Below are positions 1 through 6,327 of a stretch of 7,301 nt of DNA, one piece after another. A program made the position numbers and the translations under genes. The notes under the pieces were generated by a model that ran no database searches, was not told where the DNA came from, and worked only from the letters and a program-made list of their open reading frames with translations. Source of the stretch: CAKAHY01 sp041848045 (GTDB lineage Bacteria > Bacillota > Clostridia > Lachnospirales > Lachnospiraceae); the NCBI GenBank assembly GCA_041848045.1, contig JBGZHY010000024.1, forward strand, positions 1 to 7,301, written 5' to 3'. Every line of letters begins with the position of its first letter. Positions within the stretch are counted from its first letter, which is position 1.

Positions 1-1
1 G

Positions 2-67
2 CTTGCCCAAAAGGGAAAATATTATCAGTTGTATACAGGTAACAAACTGGGAGAGCAAAGTGCTTAA
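2..67 (+). CDS. C-terminal tail of a probable ABC-exporter ATP-binding/permease protein (5' part outside window)
   Basis: The open frame from base 2 gives 21 residues, including LAQKGKYYQLYTG, then a TAA stop at 65-67. The pattern 'L(A/L)xKGxYYxLYT' shortly before the end is typical of the extreme C-terminus of MsbA/LmrA-type ABC exporters, just after the nucleotide-binding domain and its H-loop. None of the catalytic motifs (Walker A/B, signature) is inside the window, so the family call rests on this short tail alone. It lies on the same strand as the block that follows, 100 bases upstream of pyrH. No convincing terminator follows it, so some read-through into pyrH is possible. The tail does not resemble the C-terminus of elongation factor Ts, the neighbour expected upstream of pyrH in many Firmicutes. 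Confidence 0.6.
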   Translation, partial: LAQKGKYYQLYTGNKLGEQSA

Positions 68-73
68 AATACC

Positions 74-99
74 CTAAATATTTCCTAAAATTTTAAAAT
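74..99 (+). promoter_or_regulatory. A/T-rich UP-like element upstream of the pyrH promoter
   Basis: This stretch is almost entirely A and T and includes the perfect 10-base palindrome TAAAATTTTA at 86-95. CCTAAA occurs twice, at 73-78 and 84-89, 11 bases apart, roughly one helical turn. Relative to a start site near base 138 the tract lies at about -40 to -64, where the RNA polymerase alpha C-terminal domain contacts UP elements. Function is inferred from position and composition only. Confidence 0.4.
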
Positions 100-102
100 A
101 CG

Positions 103-131
103 ATGTAAAAAAATGGCGATTATGATATAAT
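103..131 (+). promoter_or_regulatory. Predicted sigma-A-type promoter of the pyrH-frr-uppS operon
   Basis: A perfect TATAAT lies at 126-131 and is preceded by TGA at 123-125, giving an extended -10 (TGn). The best -35 at 17-base spacing is ATGTAA at 103-108, only three of six matches to TTGACA; extended -10 promoters tolerate a weak -35. Transcription would start at about G138 or A139, leaving a leader of about 30 bases before the pyrH ATG. That is too short for a riboswitch or a classic attenuator, so no leader control of pyrimidine genes is visible. Confidence 0.7.
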
Positions 132-167
132 TGTGGGGATATAAAATCTGGATTTGAAGGACAGGGT

Positions 168-872
168 ATGGAGAGAAAAAGAATATTGTTGAAGTTAAGC
201 GGCGAGGCGCTGGCCAGTGCCGGTCAGGGCAGCGGCTACGATGAGGACAAGGTCAGAGATGTGGCAAGGCAGGTCAAAGAAAGCCTGCAGGAGGGCGCGG
301 AAATCGGCATTGTCATCGGCGGTGGCAATTACTGGCGGGGGCGCAGCAGTGAGCGCATAGACAGAACCAAGGCGGATCAGATCGGGATGCTTGCCACGGT
401 GATGAACTGTATTTATGTATCGGAGATTTTTCGCAGTGAAGGGATGCAGACGGATATTTTTTCTCCTTTTGTCTGCGGAACCATGAGCAAACTTTTTTCC
501 AAGGATGAAGCCCTTGCCGGCCTGAAAGCGGGGAAGGTGGTCTTCTTTGCGGGAGGCACCGGACATCCGTATTTTTCCACGGATACCGGTATTGTTCTGC
601 GGGCCATCGAGCTGGAGGCGGATCTGATTTTGCTTGCCAAGTCCGTAGACGGCGTGTATGACAGCGATCCGAAGCAAAATCCCGAGGCTAAGCGTTATGC
701 CGAAGTCAGCATCGAAGAAGTGATTCACAGGAAGCTGGCGGTGGTGGATTTAACGGCTTCGGTTATGTGCATGGAGGCGAAGATGCCTTTATTTGTTTTT
801 GATTTGAACGACAAAGACAGTATCCGCAATGCTGTTTTGGGAAAAATAAGCGGTACGAAAGTGACTGTATAG
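168..872 (+). CDS. pyrH: UMP kinase (uridylate kinase)
   Basis: PyrH phosphorylates UMP to UDP with ATP, in the cytoplasm, and so commits pyrimidines to RNA, DNA and UDP-sugar synthesis. The 234-residue product has the usual length of the bacterial amino-acid-kinase-fold family. Visible motifs are KLSGE at residues 9-13, the glycine-rich GGGNYWRGR at 51-59, GMLATVMN at 73-80, GGTGHPYFSTDT at 129-140 and SVDGVYDSDP at 159-168, the last two being the phosphate and nucleotide-binding signatures. The start is set by GAAGG at 156-160, seven bases before the ATG. It is the first gene of the block; frr begins nine bases after its stop. Residues 81-90 (CIYVSEIFRS) differ from the more common 'ALALQDALE' type segment of other UMP kinases, which I take as a lineage feature. 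Confidence 0.97.
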   Translation: MERKRILLKLSGEALASAGQGSGYDEDKVRDVARQVKESLQEGAEIGIVIGGGNYWRGRSSERIDRTKADQIGMLATVMNCIYVSEIFRSEGMQTDIFSPFVCGTMSKLFSKDEALAGLKAGKVVFFAGGTGHPYFSTDTGIVLRAIELEADLILLAKSVDGVYDSDPKQNPEAKRYAEVSIEEVIHRKLAVVDLTASVMCMEAKMPLFVFDLNDKDSIRNAVLGKISGTKVTV

Positions 873-881
873 GAGGATGAG

Positions 882-1436
882 ATGCAAGAGAAAATCAAGT
901 TATACGAAGAAAAGATGGAAAAGACCATAGAGGTATTGAAAGAGGATTTTATGCAGATTCGTGCAGGTCGTGCCAATCCGCATGTGCTTGACAAGATTAA
1001 GGTGAACTATTACGGGACGCCGACGCCTTTGCAGCAGGTGGGCAATATTTCCGTACCGGAGCCTCGTATGATTTTGATCCAGCCCTGGGAGAAGAGCCTT
1101 TTGAAGGAAATTGAGAAGGCCATCAATATGTCGGAGTTGGGTATCAATCCTACCAACGACGGTACCAGTATTCGTCTGATTTTTCCGGAGCTTACGGAGG
1201 ACAGAAGAAAGGAACTGGTAAAGGATATTAAGAAAAAAGGGGAGAACGCCAAAGTAGCTGTCCGCAATATCCGCAGGGATGCCATCGACGTGATCAAGAA
1301 GATGGAGAAGGCGGGAGAGATCACGGAAGACGATGTGAAAAGCGGGGACGGCAAGATACAGAAAATCACGGATAAGGCTATTGAGAAGATAGATACTGCC
1401 GTGGAGAACAAGTCAAAAGATATCATGACAGTATAG
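882..1436 (+). CDS. frr: Ribosome recycling factor
   Basis: RRF works with EF-G to split post-termination ribosomes into subunits. The 184-residue product matches the family's near-constant length of about 185. Domain I helices and the small domain II (around residues 31-104, with YYGTPTPLQQ at 43-52 and PWEKS at 68-72) are recognisable, as is the long C-terminal helix region containing RNIRRDA at 128-134, where the functionally important arginine (R132) sits. A strong AGGAGG at 871-876 overlaps the pyrH stop codon and lies five bases before the ATG, so translation is probably coupled to pyrH. The gene ends with two consecutive in-frame stops, TAG then TAA (1434-1439). The pyrH-frr pair is one of the best conserved gene pairs in bacteria. 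Confidence 0.98.
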   Translation: MQEKIKLYEEKMEKTIEVLKEDFMQIRAGRANPHVLDKIKVNYYGTPTPLQQVGNISVPEPRMILIQPWEKSLLKEIEKAINMSELGINPTNDGTSIRLIFPELTEDRRKELVKDIKKKGENAKVAVRNIRRDAIDVIKKMEKAGEITEDDVKSGDGKIQKITDKAIEKIDTAVENKSKDIMTV

Positions 1437-1441
1437 TAAGC

Positions 1442-1472
1442 GGACATGGGCGGGCTTTGCCTTCCCATGTTT
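1442..1472 (+). other. Hairpin between frr and uppS (possible weak terminator or processing site)
   Basis: ACATGGG (1444-1450) pairs perfectly with CCCATGT (1464-1470), and two G-U pairs can extend the base (1442-1443 with 1471-1472). Inside the 13-base loop, GGC (1453-1455) can pair with GCC (1459-1461) around a TTT triloop. A short T run (1470-1473) follows, broken by GCC. The T run is too short for a confident intrinsic terminator, so partial attenuation, transcript processing or 3'-end protection of the pyrH-frr message are equally plausible. It lies in the largest gap of the block. Confidence 0.5.
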
Positions 1473-1481
1473 TGCCTTATC

Positions 1482-1488
1482 GAGGTGA
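1482..1488 (+). promoter_or_regulatory. Ribosome binding site that decides the uppS start
   Basis: GAGGTGA at 1482-1488 is a good Shine-Dalgarno match, with five bases between GAGG and the ATG at 1491. The upstream in-frame ATG at 1446 has no comparable site before it and is buried in the hairpin stem, so 1491 is preferred. Confidence 0.8.
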
Positions 1489-1490
1489 AA

Positions 1491-2201
1491 ATGAAAGAAC
1501 AAGAAGACAATCTGCGTATTCCGCAGCATATTGCCATTATTTTGGACGGCAACGGGCGCTGGGCAAAGAAAAGATTTCTGCCGAGAGCCATGGGACACAA
1601 AGCCGGCTGTGAAACCTTAAAAAAAACCGTGGAGGACTGTGCAAGACTGGGAGTTCGGTATTTGACCGTGTACGGCTTTTCCACCGAGAATTGGAAGCGC
1701 AGTGAGGAGGAGGTTTCCGCATTGATGCAGTTGTTCAGGCATTATATGACGGAGCTTGTGGGGCTTGCGGTGGAGAACAATATTCAGGTCAGGATGATCG
1801 GGGATAAAACCCGTTTTGACGCGGATATTATTGCCGGTATTGACAATTTGGTGGAAAAGACAAAGGACAATACGGGAATGGTTTTTGTTTTTGCCGTAAA
1901 TTACGGATCCAGAGATGAGATACGCAGAGCCTTTATCCGTATGCTGGAAAACAAGGAGTTGCTTCCGGAGGAGATTACGGAGGAATATATTGCGGCACAT
2001 CTGGATACGGCGGGTATACCGGATCCTGATCTTTTGATTCGTACCAGCGGAGAGTTCAGAATCAGCAATTATCTTCTGTGGCAGATTGCCTATGCGGAAG
2101 TGTATATTACGGACACTCTCTGGCCGGATTTCAACAAGGAAGAGCTTTTTAAAGCCATCGAAAGCTATCATCAAAGAGAACGCAGATTTGGAGGGCGCTG
2201 A
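1491..2201 (+). CDS. uppS: Isoprenyl transferase (undecaprenyl diphosphate synthase)
   Basis: This cis-prenyltransferase adds eight isopentenyl units to farnesyl diphosphate, making C55 undecaprenyl diphosphate, the precursor of the lipid carrier for peptidoglycan and other wall polymers. From the ATG at 1491 it has 236 residues, slightly short of the 250-260 of the E. coli and Bacillus enzymes but normal for the family. The catalytic Asp is D19 within HIAIILDGNGRWA (13-25). Further motifs are YGFSTENW at 61-68, FAVNYGSRDE at 134-143, and the C-terminal signature from DPDLLIRTSGE (178-188) with R184, R190 and S192 binding the diphosphate, then E203 as probable metal ligand. An in-frame ATG at 1446 would add 15 residues (MGGLCLPMFCLIEVK) that have no family counterpart and no ribosome site. 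The stop overlaps the cdsA start by one base. Confidence 0.95.
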   Translation: MKEQEDNLRIPQHIAIILDGNGRWAKKRFLPRAMGHKAGCETLKKTVEDCARLGVRYLTVYGFSTENWKRSEEEVSALMQLFRHYMTELVGLAVENNIQVRMIGDKTRFDADIIAGIDNLVEKTKDNTGMVFVFAVNYGSRDEIRRAFIRMLENKELLPEEITEEYIAAHLDTAGIPDPDLLIRTSGEFRISNYLLWQIAYAEVYITDTLWPDFNKEELFKAIESYHQRERRFGGR

Positions 2202-2998
2202 TGTTTTTCACAAGGCTGATAAGCGGCATTATACTGGTTATTTTGGCGGTGTTTACCATCGGAATCGGCGGCGTGCTTTTGTGGGCGACGACTTTGGGGC
2301 TTTCTTTAATCGCTTTATATGAGCTGTACAGGGCGCTTCGTCTGGAGGGGAAGATTCCGGCGTATATAGGCTATGCCTGTACTTTAGCCTATTATGTTTT
2401 GATATTGTGCAGGGCGGAGCAGTACATCATGCTTTTGTTCATTTCTACGCTGCTGATTTTTTTGGGTTTTTATGTTTTTACCTTTCCGGAATTTAAAACG
2501 GAGCAAATCAGTACCGCTTTTTTCGGGATTTTGTATGTCGGCGTTTTATTTGCCTATATCTACAAGGTACGGATACATCCCAACGGACAGTATCTGGTGT
2601 GGCTGATTATTCTTTCCAGCTGGGGCAGCGATACCTGCGCCTATGCGGTGGGGATGCTGTTCGGCAAGCATAAGGCTTTTCCGAATTTAAGTCCCAAAAA
2701 GTCGGTGGAAGGCTGCATAGGGGGCGTTGTAGGTTCCGCCTTGCTGGGCGCCATATATGCGCTGATTTTCGGTATGCGGATGACGGAGCTGGAAAATCCT
2801 TTGATAAGCTGTACGGCAGCCTGTGCCATCGGATCCGTGATTTCACAAATCGGGGATTTGGCGGCATCGGCAATTAAAAGAAACCATGACATCAAGGACT
2901 TCGGCAAAATCATACCGGGGCACGGAGGGGTGCTGGATCGTTTCGACAGCGTTCTGTTTACGGCTCCCGCTATCTTTTTTGCTCTGATGTTCATATAA
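2201..2998 (+). CDS. cdsA: Phosphatidate cytidylyltransferase (CDP-diacylglycerol synthase)
   Basis: CdsA converts phosphatidic acid and CTP to CDP-diacylglycerol, the branch-point precursor of bacterial phospholipids, in the cytoplasmic membrane. The 265-residue protein is mostly hydrophobic, with about eight likely membrane segments (roughly 7-24, 25-44, 53-71, 75-95, 104-122, 130-153, 172-192, 203-222, plus a hydrophobic C-terminus). The family signature is complete near the C-terminus: S223, K226-R227, K232-D233, P239, H241-G242-G243 and D246-R247. The upstream conserved WGSDTCAYAVG (141-151) and LSPKKSVEG (163-171) are also present. The ATG shares its A with the uppS TGA (TGATG at 2199-2203), and GGAGGG at 2190-2195 lies inside the end of uppS, so the two are probably translationally coupled. 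Confidence 0.96.
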   Translation: MFFTRLISGIILVILAVFTIGIGGVLLWATTLGLSLIALYELYRALRLEGKIPAYIGYACTLAYYVLILCRAEQYIMLLFISTLLIFLGFYVFTFPEFKTEQISTAFFGILYVGVLFAYIYKVRIHPNGQYLVWLIILSSWGSDTCAYAVGMLFGKHKAFPNLSPKKSVEGCIGGVVGSALLGAIYALIFGMRMTELENPLISCTAACAIGSVISQIGDLAASAIKRNHDIKDFGKIIPGHGGVLDRFDSVLFTAPAIFFALMFI

Positions 2999-3009
2999 AT
3001 GAGGTACAT

Positions 3010-4152
3010 ATGAGAAAAATTGCAATATTGGGTTCCACCGGCTCCATCGGTACCCAGGCTTTGGATATTGTACGCCGCAATCGGGATATTGCGGTATCTG
3101 CCATGAGCTGCGCAAGCAATATCGCTTTATTTGAGGAGCAGATCCGGGAGTTTAAACCCAAACTGGCGGTTGTTGCAACGAAGGAGGGGGCGGAGCTTTT
3201 GCGGGAGCGCATCCGGGATGTGAATTGTGAGCTGCTCTGGGGTATGGAAGGCCTGCTTGCGGCTGCGGGCATGGCGGAAACAGAACTGGTTTTGACGGCA
3301 GTGGTGGGAATGATCGGCATAGAGCCGACGCTGGCAGCCATTGCGGCAGGGAAGGACATTGCTCTTGCCAATAAAGAAAGTCTGTGCTGCGCCGGTCATT
3401 TGATTATGCCTGCGGCGAGGGAAAAGGGTGTGAAGATCCTGCCGGTGGACAGTGAGCACAGCGCTATTTTTCAATGCCTGCAGGGCAACGGCGGCAACAA
3501 AATCAGAAGACTTTTGCTGACTGCCAGCGGAGGTCCTTTTCGCGGCTATACTAAAGAGCAGCTTGCCAAGGTAAGTCCGGCTCAGGCTTTGCGGCATCCG
3601 AATTGGGCAATGGGCAAAAAAATCACCATAGACAGCTCCACCATGGCGAACAAGGGGTTGGAGCTGATGGAGGCCAGATGGCTTTTTGACGTGGCGCCGG
3701 AAAATATTGAAGTGGTGGTACAGCCCCAGTCCGTCATTCATTCCATGGTGGAGTATGAGGACGGCTCCGTGCTGGCGCAGCTGGGAACGCCGGATATGCG
3801 TCTGCCGATACAGTATGCCTTATATTATCCCGAAAGACGTTTTTTGGAGGGAGAGAGGCTAGACTTTTTTAAATTAAAGAATCTGCATTTTGAAGAAGCG
3901 GATACGGAAGTTTTTGAAGCTTTGGCATTGGCAAGGCGTGCCATTTGCTGTGGCGGCAGTATGCCGACGGTATTTAATGCGGCGAATGAATATGCCGTAG
4001 CTTTGTTTTTGGAAGAAAAGATACAATATCCGGATATATGCAGGCTGATTCGGACAGCCATGGACAGGCACAGAAATATTCCGACGCCGTCTTTACAAGA
4101 TATACTGCATACCAAGGAGGAGGTGGAAGCCTGCCTGTCCGAATGTTTGTAA
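3010..4152 (+). CDS. dxr: 1-deoxy-D-xylulose 5-phosphate reductoisomerase
   Basis: Dxr (IspC) rearranges and reduces DXP to 2-C-methyl-D-erythritol 4-phosphate with NADPH and a divalent metal; it is the committing step of the MEP isoprenoid pathway and the target of fosmidomycin. The 380-residue product is full length. Residues 8-14 (GSTGSIG) form the NADPH-binding turn, followed by LANKES at 119-124. Metal ligands are D147 and E149 in PVDSEHSA (146-152 region) and E218 in NKGLE (214-218). Other substrate-site motifs are TASGGPFR (171-178), HPNWAMGKKITIDSSTM (196-212) and PQSVIHSMVEY further on. GAGG at 3001-3004 precedes the ATG by five bases; the gap after cdsA is 11 bases. Its product ultimately supplies substrates for the UppS encoded two genes upstream. 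Confidence 0.98.
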   Translation: MRKIAILGSTGSIGTQALDIVRRNRDIAVSAMSCASNIALFEEQIREFKPKLAVVATKEGAELLRERIRDVNCELLWGMEGLLAAAGMAETELVLTAVVGMIGIEPTLAAIAAGKDIALANKESLCCAGHLIMPAAREKGVKILPVDSEHSAIFQCLQGNGGNKIRRLLLTASGGPFRGYTKEQLAKVSPAQALRHPNWAMGKKITIDSSTMANKGLELMEARWLFDVAPENIEVVVQPQSVIHSMVEYEDGSVLAQLGTPDMRLPIQYALYYPERRFLEGERLDFFKLKNLHFEEADTEVFEALALARRAICCGGSMPTVFNAANEYAVALFLEEKIQYPDICRLIRTAMDRHRNIPTPSLQDILHTKEEVEACLSECL

Positions 4153-4157
4153 AGGAG
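4153..4157 (+). promoter_or_regulatory. Ribosome binding site of rseP with a long spacer
   Basis: AGGAG at 4153-4157 (within AAAGGAGAAG) directly follows the dxr stop, but lies 11 bases before the rseP ATG at 4169, longer than the 5-7 bases seen for most genes here. No alternative start fits better, because the conserved N-terminal membrane helix begins right at this ATG. Confidence 0.65.
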
Positions 4158-4168
4158 AAGTAAGTTTC

Positions 4169-5242
4169 ATGAATATTATCTTTGCACTGTTGATTTTTAG
4201 TGTCATTGTAACGATACATGAATTGGGGCATTTTTTATTTGCCAAATGGAACGGCATTGAGGTTTTGGAGTTTTCCGTCGGCATGGGTCCCAGAATTTTA
4301 TCTTATCAGGGAAAGGAAACGCTGTATTCCATCAAGCTTCTGCCCCTGGGCGGTTCCTGCCGCATGCTGGGAGAGGATGATCTTGAGGAGGAAGCCATGG
4401 ATGCCGAGCGGGCAAAGCGAAGCTTTCAGGCAAAGTCCGTATGGGCACGCTTTATGGTGGTATTTGCCGGACCTTTGTTCAATTTTATTCTGGCTTTTGT
4501 GATTGCCTTGTTTGTTCTCGGCAGCGTCGGCGTAGATAAGCCGGTGGTGGGCTCCGTAATGGCAGGCTTTCCGGCAAGCGAGGCAGGTATACGGGAAGGA
4601 GATGTGATCCGCAAGATCAACGGCTATCCGCTGTATACATTGCGGGATTATCTGTTGTATCGCATGACCCATGCGGAGGGCAGCCTTTTGCTGGAGGTAT
4701 CCAGACAGGAGGAGGGAGGCGAGCAGCTTCATACCTTCCTTTTGGAACCGGAATACAGTGCGGAAAACGGCAGAAAGCTGGTGGGTATTGTCTGGAGGCA
4801 GGAAAATGAGCCGATTCGCTCCTTTCCGATGCTTTTAACATACAGTGCCCATGAAGTTTATTTTAATATACGCAGCACTTTGGAGGGATTGAGGGCGATG
4901 CTGACGGGACTGATCGGACCGGATCAAATCAGCGGTCCGGTGGGAATTGTCAGTCACGTAGGAGAAACCATTCAGGAATCCAAGCCCTACGGTCTATCGG
5001 CGGTATTCTTATCGGTTGCCAATATGATGATTTTGCTGAGCGCCAACTTAGGGGTGATGAATTTGTTGCCTATTCCGGCTCTGGATGGCGGACGCATTGT
5101 ATTTTATCTTTTTGAAATGCTCACCAGAAAAAGACCGAATAAGCGTATTGAGGCTTATGTACACGTGGCAGGTTTTGCCTTTTTGATGATCTTTATGTGT
5201 TTTATCATTTTTAATGATGTGTACAAGCTGGTTAACAGATAG
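4169..5242 (+). CDS. rseP: Site-2-type zinc membrane metalloprotease (RseP/RasP family)
   Basis: This intramembrane protease cuts membrane-spanning segments, classically anti-sigma factors after a first site-1 cut, and in Bacillus (RasP) also FtsL and signal-peptide remnants. The zinc site is HELGH at residues 17-21 in the first membrane helix, with the third ligand D306 in NLLPIPALDGG (298-308). A second membrane segment starts near residue 95 with the conserved GPLFNF (101-106). A single PDZ domain spans about 120-195 (VVGSVMAGFPASEAGIREGD, with IRKINGYPL). Two more membrane segments lie near 276-297 and 333-352. The length, 357, suits one-PDZ Firmicutes members; the E. coli protein has two PDZ domains. 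Its substrate cannot be told from this window, since no sigma/anti-sigma pair is nearby. It ends with tandem stops TAG TGA (5240-5245). Confidence 0.95.
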   Translation: MNIIFALLIFSVIVTIHELGHFLFAKWNGIEVLEFSVGMGPRILSYQGKETLYSIKLLPLGGSCRMLGEDDLEEEAMDAERAKRSFQAKSVWARFMVVFAGPLFNFILAFVIALFVLGSVGVDKPVVGSVMAGFPASEAGIREGDVIRKINGYPLYTLRDYLLYRMTHAEGSLLLEVSRQEEGGEQLHTFLLEPEYSAENGRKLVGIVWRQENEPIRSFPMLLTYSAHEVYFNIRSTLEGLRAMLTGLIGPDQISGPVGIVSHVGETIQESKPYGLSAVFLSVANMMILLSANLGVMNLLPIPALDGGRIVFYLFEMLTRKRPNKRIEAYVHVAGFAFLMIFMCFIIFNDVYKLVNR

Positions 5243-5254
5243 TGAAAGAGGACT

Positions 5255-6319
5255 ATGGAGAGGAAAAAAACAAGAGTTATCAGGATAGGGGACAGGTATA
5301 TCGGAGGGGAGCATCCGATTCTCATACAGTCCATGTGCAATACCAAGACGGACGATGTTAAAGCTACGGTGGAACAGATTCTGGCACTGGAAAAGGCGGG
5401 CTGCGAAATTATCCGTGTGGCGGTGCCGGACATGGCTTCGGCAGGGGCGCTGCGAGAAATAAAAAAGCAGATACACATCCCTCTGGTGGCGGATATTCAT
5501 TTTGATTACCGTCTGGCTCTGGCAGCGGTGGAAAACGGAGCGGATAAAATTCGTATCAATCCCGGCAATATCGGGGGAAGAGAACGTATTCAGGCGGTAG
5601 TGGAGGCCTGTAAGGCAAGGCAGATTCCGATTCGTGTGGGGGTCAATTCCGGCTCTCTGGAGAAGCCGCTGATTGAAAAGTACGGCGGCGTGACGGCGGA
5701 AGGCATTGTAGAGTCCGCTTTGGACAAGGTAAACATGATTACGGAATTTGGCTATGAAAATCTTGTGCTCAGCATTAAATCCAGTGATGTACCGATGTGT
5801 GTCAAAGCCCATGAGCTTCTGGCCTCCAGGCTGGATTTTCCGCTGCATATCGGCATTACGGAGGCGGGAACCTTAAAGAGAGGAATGATCAAATCTTCCG
5901 TCGGTTTGGGTATTATTCTGTACCAGGGAATCGGGGATACCATTCGGGTTTCTCTGACGGGAGATCCTGTGGAGGAAATCACCTGTGCCAAGCTGTTGTT
6001 AAAGAGTCTGGGACTGCGCAAGGAGGGCATTGAGGTGGTGTCCTGCCCGACCTGCGGAAGAACCAGCATTGACCTGATTGCCCTTGCCAACCGCGTAGAG
6101 GAATTGGCGGCGGATTATGAACTGGACATCAAGGTTGCGGTAATGGGCTGTGTGGTCAACGGACCGGGAGAAGCAAAGGAAGCGGATATCGGGATTGCAG
6201 GCGGCGTAGGGAACGGTCTTTTGATTAAAAAGGGAGAAGTGATTAAGCGACTGAAGGAGGAGGAGCTTTTGCCGGCTCTGCAGGCAGAGCTTGACGCAAT
6301 GGTCAGACAAAAAGAATAA
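5255..6319 (+). CDS. ispG: 4-hydroxy-3-methylbut-2-enyl diphosphate synthase (flavodoxin/ferredoxin-dependent)
   Basis: IspG (GcpE) reductively opens the cyclic diphosphate MEcPP to HMBPP, the penultimate MEP-pathway step, using a [4Fe-4S] cluster. The 354-residue bacterial-type (short, two-domain) form is present. An N-terminal TIM barrel covers about 1-240, with QSMCNTKT (25-32), ADIHFDYRLA (79-88), KIRINPGNIG (98-107) and GITEAG (200-205). The C-terminal cluster domain has ligands C264 and C267 in SCPTCGRT, C299 in VMGCVVNGPGEA, and E306 as the fourth ligand. The Shine-Dalgarno GAGG (5248-5251) is only three bases from the ATG, but no other start suits the conserved N-terminus. The gap after rseP is 12 bases. 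Bacillus has proS between rasP and polC; ispG here is the order familiar from Clostridia. Confidence 0.98.
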   Translation: MERKKTRVIRIGDRYIGGEHPILIQSMCNTKTDDVKATVEQILALEKAGCEIIRVAVPDMASAGALREIKKQIHIPLVADIHFDYRLALAAVENGADKIRINPGNIGGRERIQAVVEACKARQIPIRVGVNSGSLEKPLIEKYGGVTAEGIVESALDKVNMITEFGYENLVLSIKSSDVPMCVKAHELLASRLDFPLHIGITEAGTLKRGMIKSSVGLGIILYQGIGDTIRVSLTGDPVEEITCAKLLLKSLGLRKEGIEVVSCPTCGRTSIDLIALANRVEELAADYELDIKVAVMGCVVNGPGEAKEADIGIAGGVGNGLLIKKGEVIKRLKEEELLPALQAELDAMVRQKE

Positions 6320-6325
6320 GGGGAG
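6320..6325 (+). promoter_or_regulatory. Ribosome binding site of polC
   Basis: AAGGGGAG at 6318-6325 overlaps the ispG stop and precedes the ATG at 6328. GGGGAG leaves only two bases to the ATG, whereas reading AAGG at 6318-6321 as the pairing core leaves six, a normal spacing. Either way, the ATG at 6328 is the only start near the ispG end that opens the conserved frame. Confidence 0.6.
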
Positions 6326-6327
6326 TA

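Noticed and set aside
68..102. Possible terminator for the upstream ABC-exporter gene (TAAAATTTTA palindrome)
   Set aside because: The palindrome has no loop and no GC pairs, so it cannot form a stable terminator hairpin; an UP-like role fits its position better.
138..167. Possible leader control (PyrR-type attenuator or riboswitch) ahead of pyrH
   Set aside because: The predicted leader is only about 30 bases and has no hairpin or T run.
1010..1684. 224-codon minus-strand open frame opposite frr and uppS
   Set aside because: The product is serine/phenylalanine-rich without domain features and mirrors the codon pattern of the plus-strand genes.
2086..2322. Plus-strand 78-codon frame overlapping the uppS-cdsA junction
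   Set aside because: It runs out of frame through the conserved ends of both genes and has no ribosome site or motif.
3127..3741. 204-codon minus-strand open frame inside dxr
   Set aside because: It is wholly antisense to conserved dxr coding sequence and shows no family motif.
5048..5848. 266-codon open frame on the minus strand across rseP and ispG
   Set aside because: It lies opposite two clearly functional genes, has no recognisable motif, and crosses a gene boundary; it is a shadow frame.
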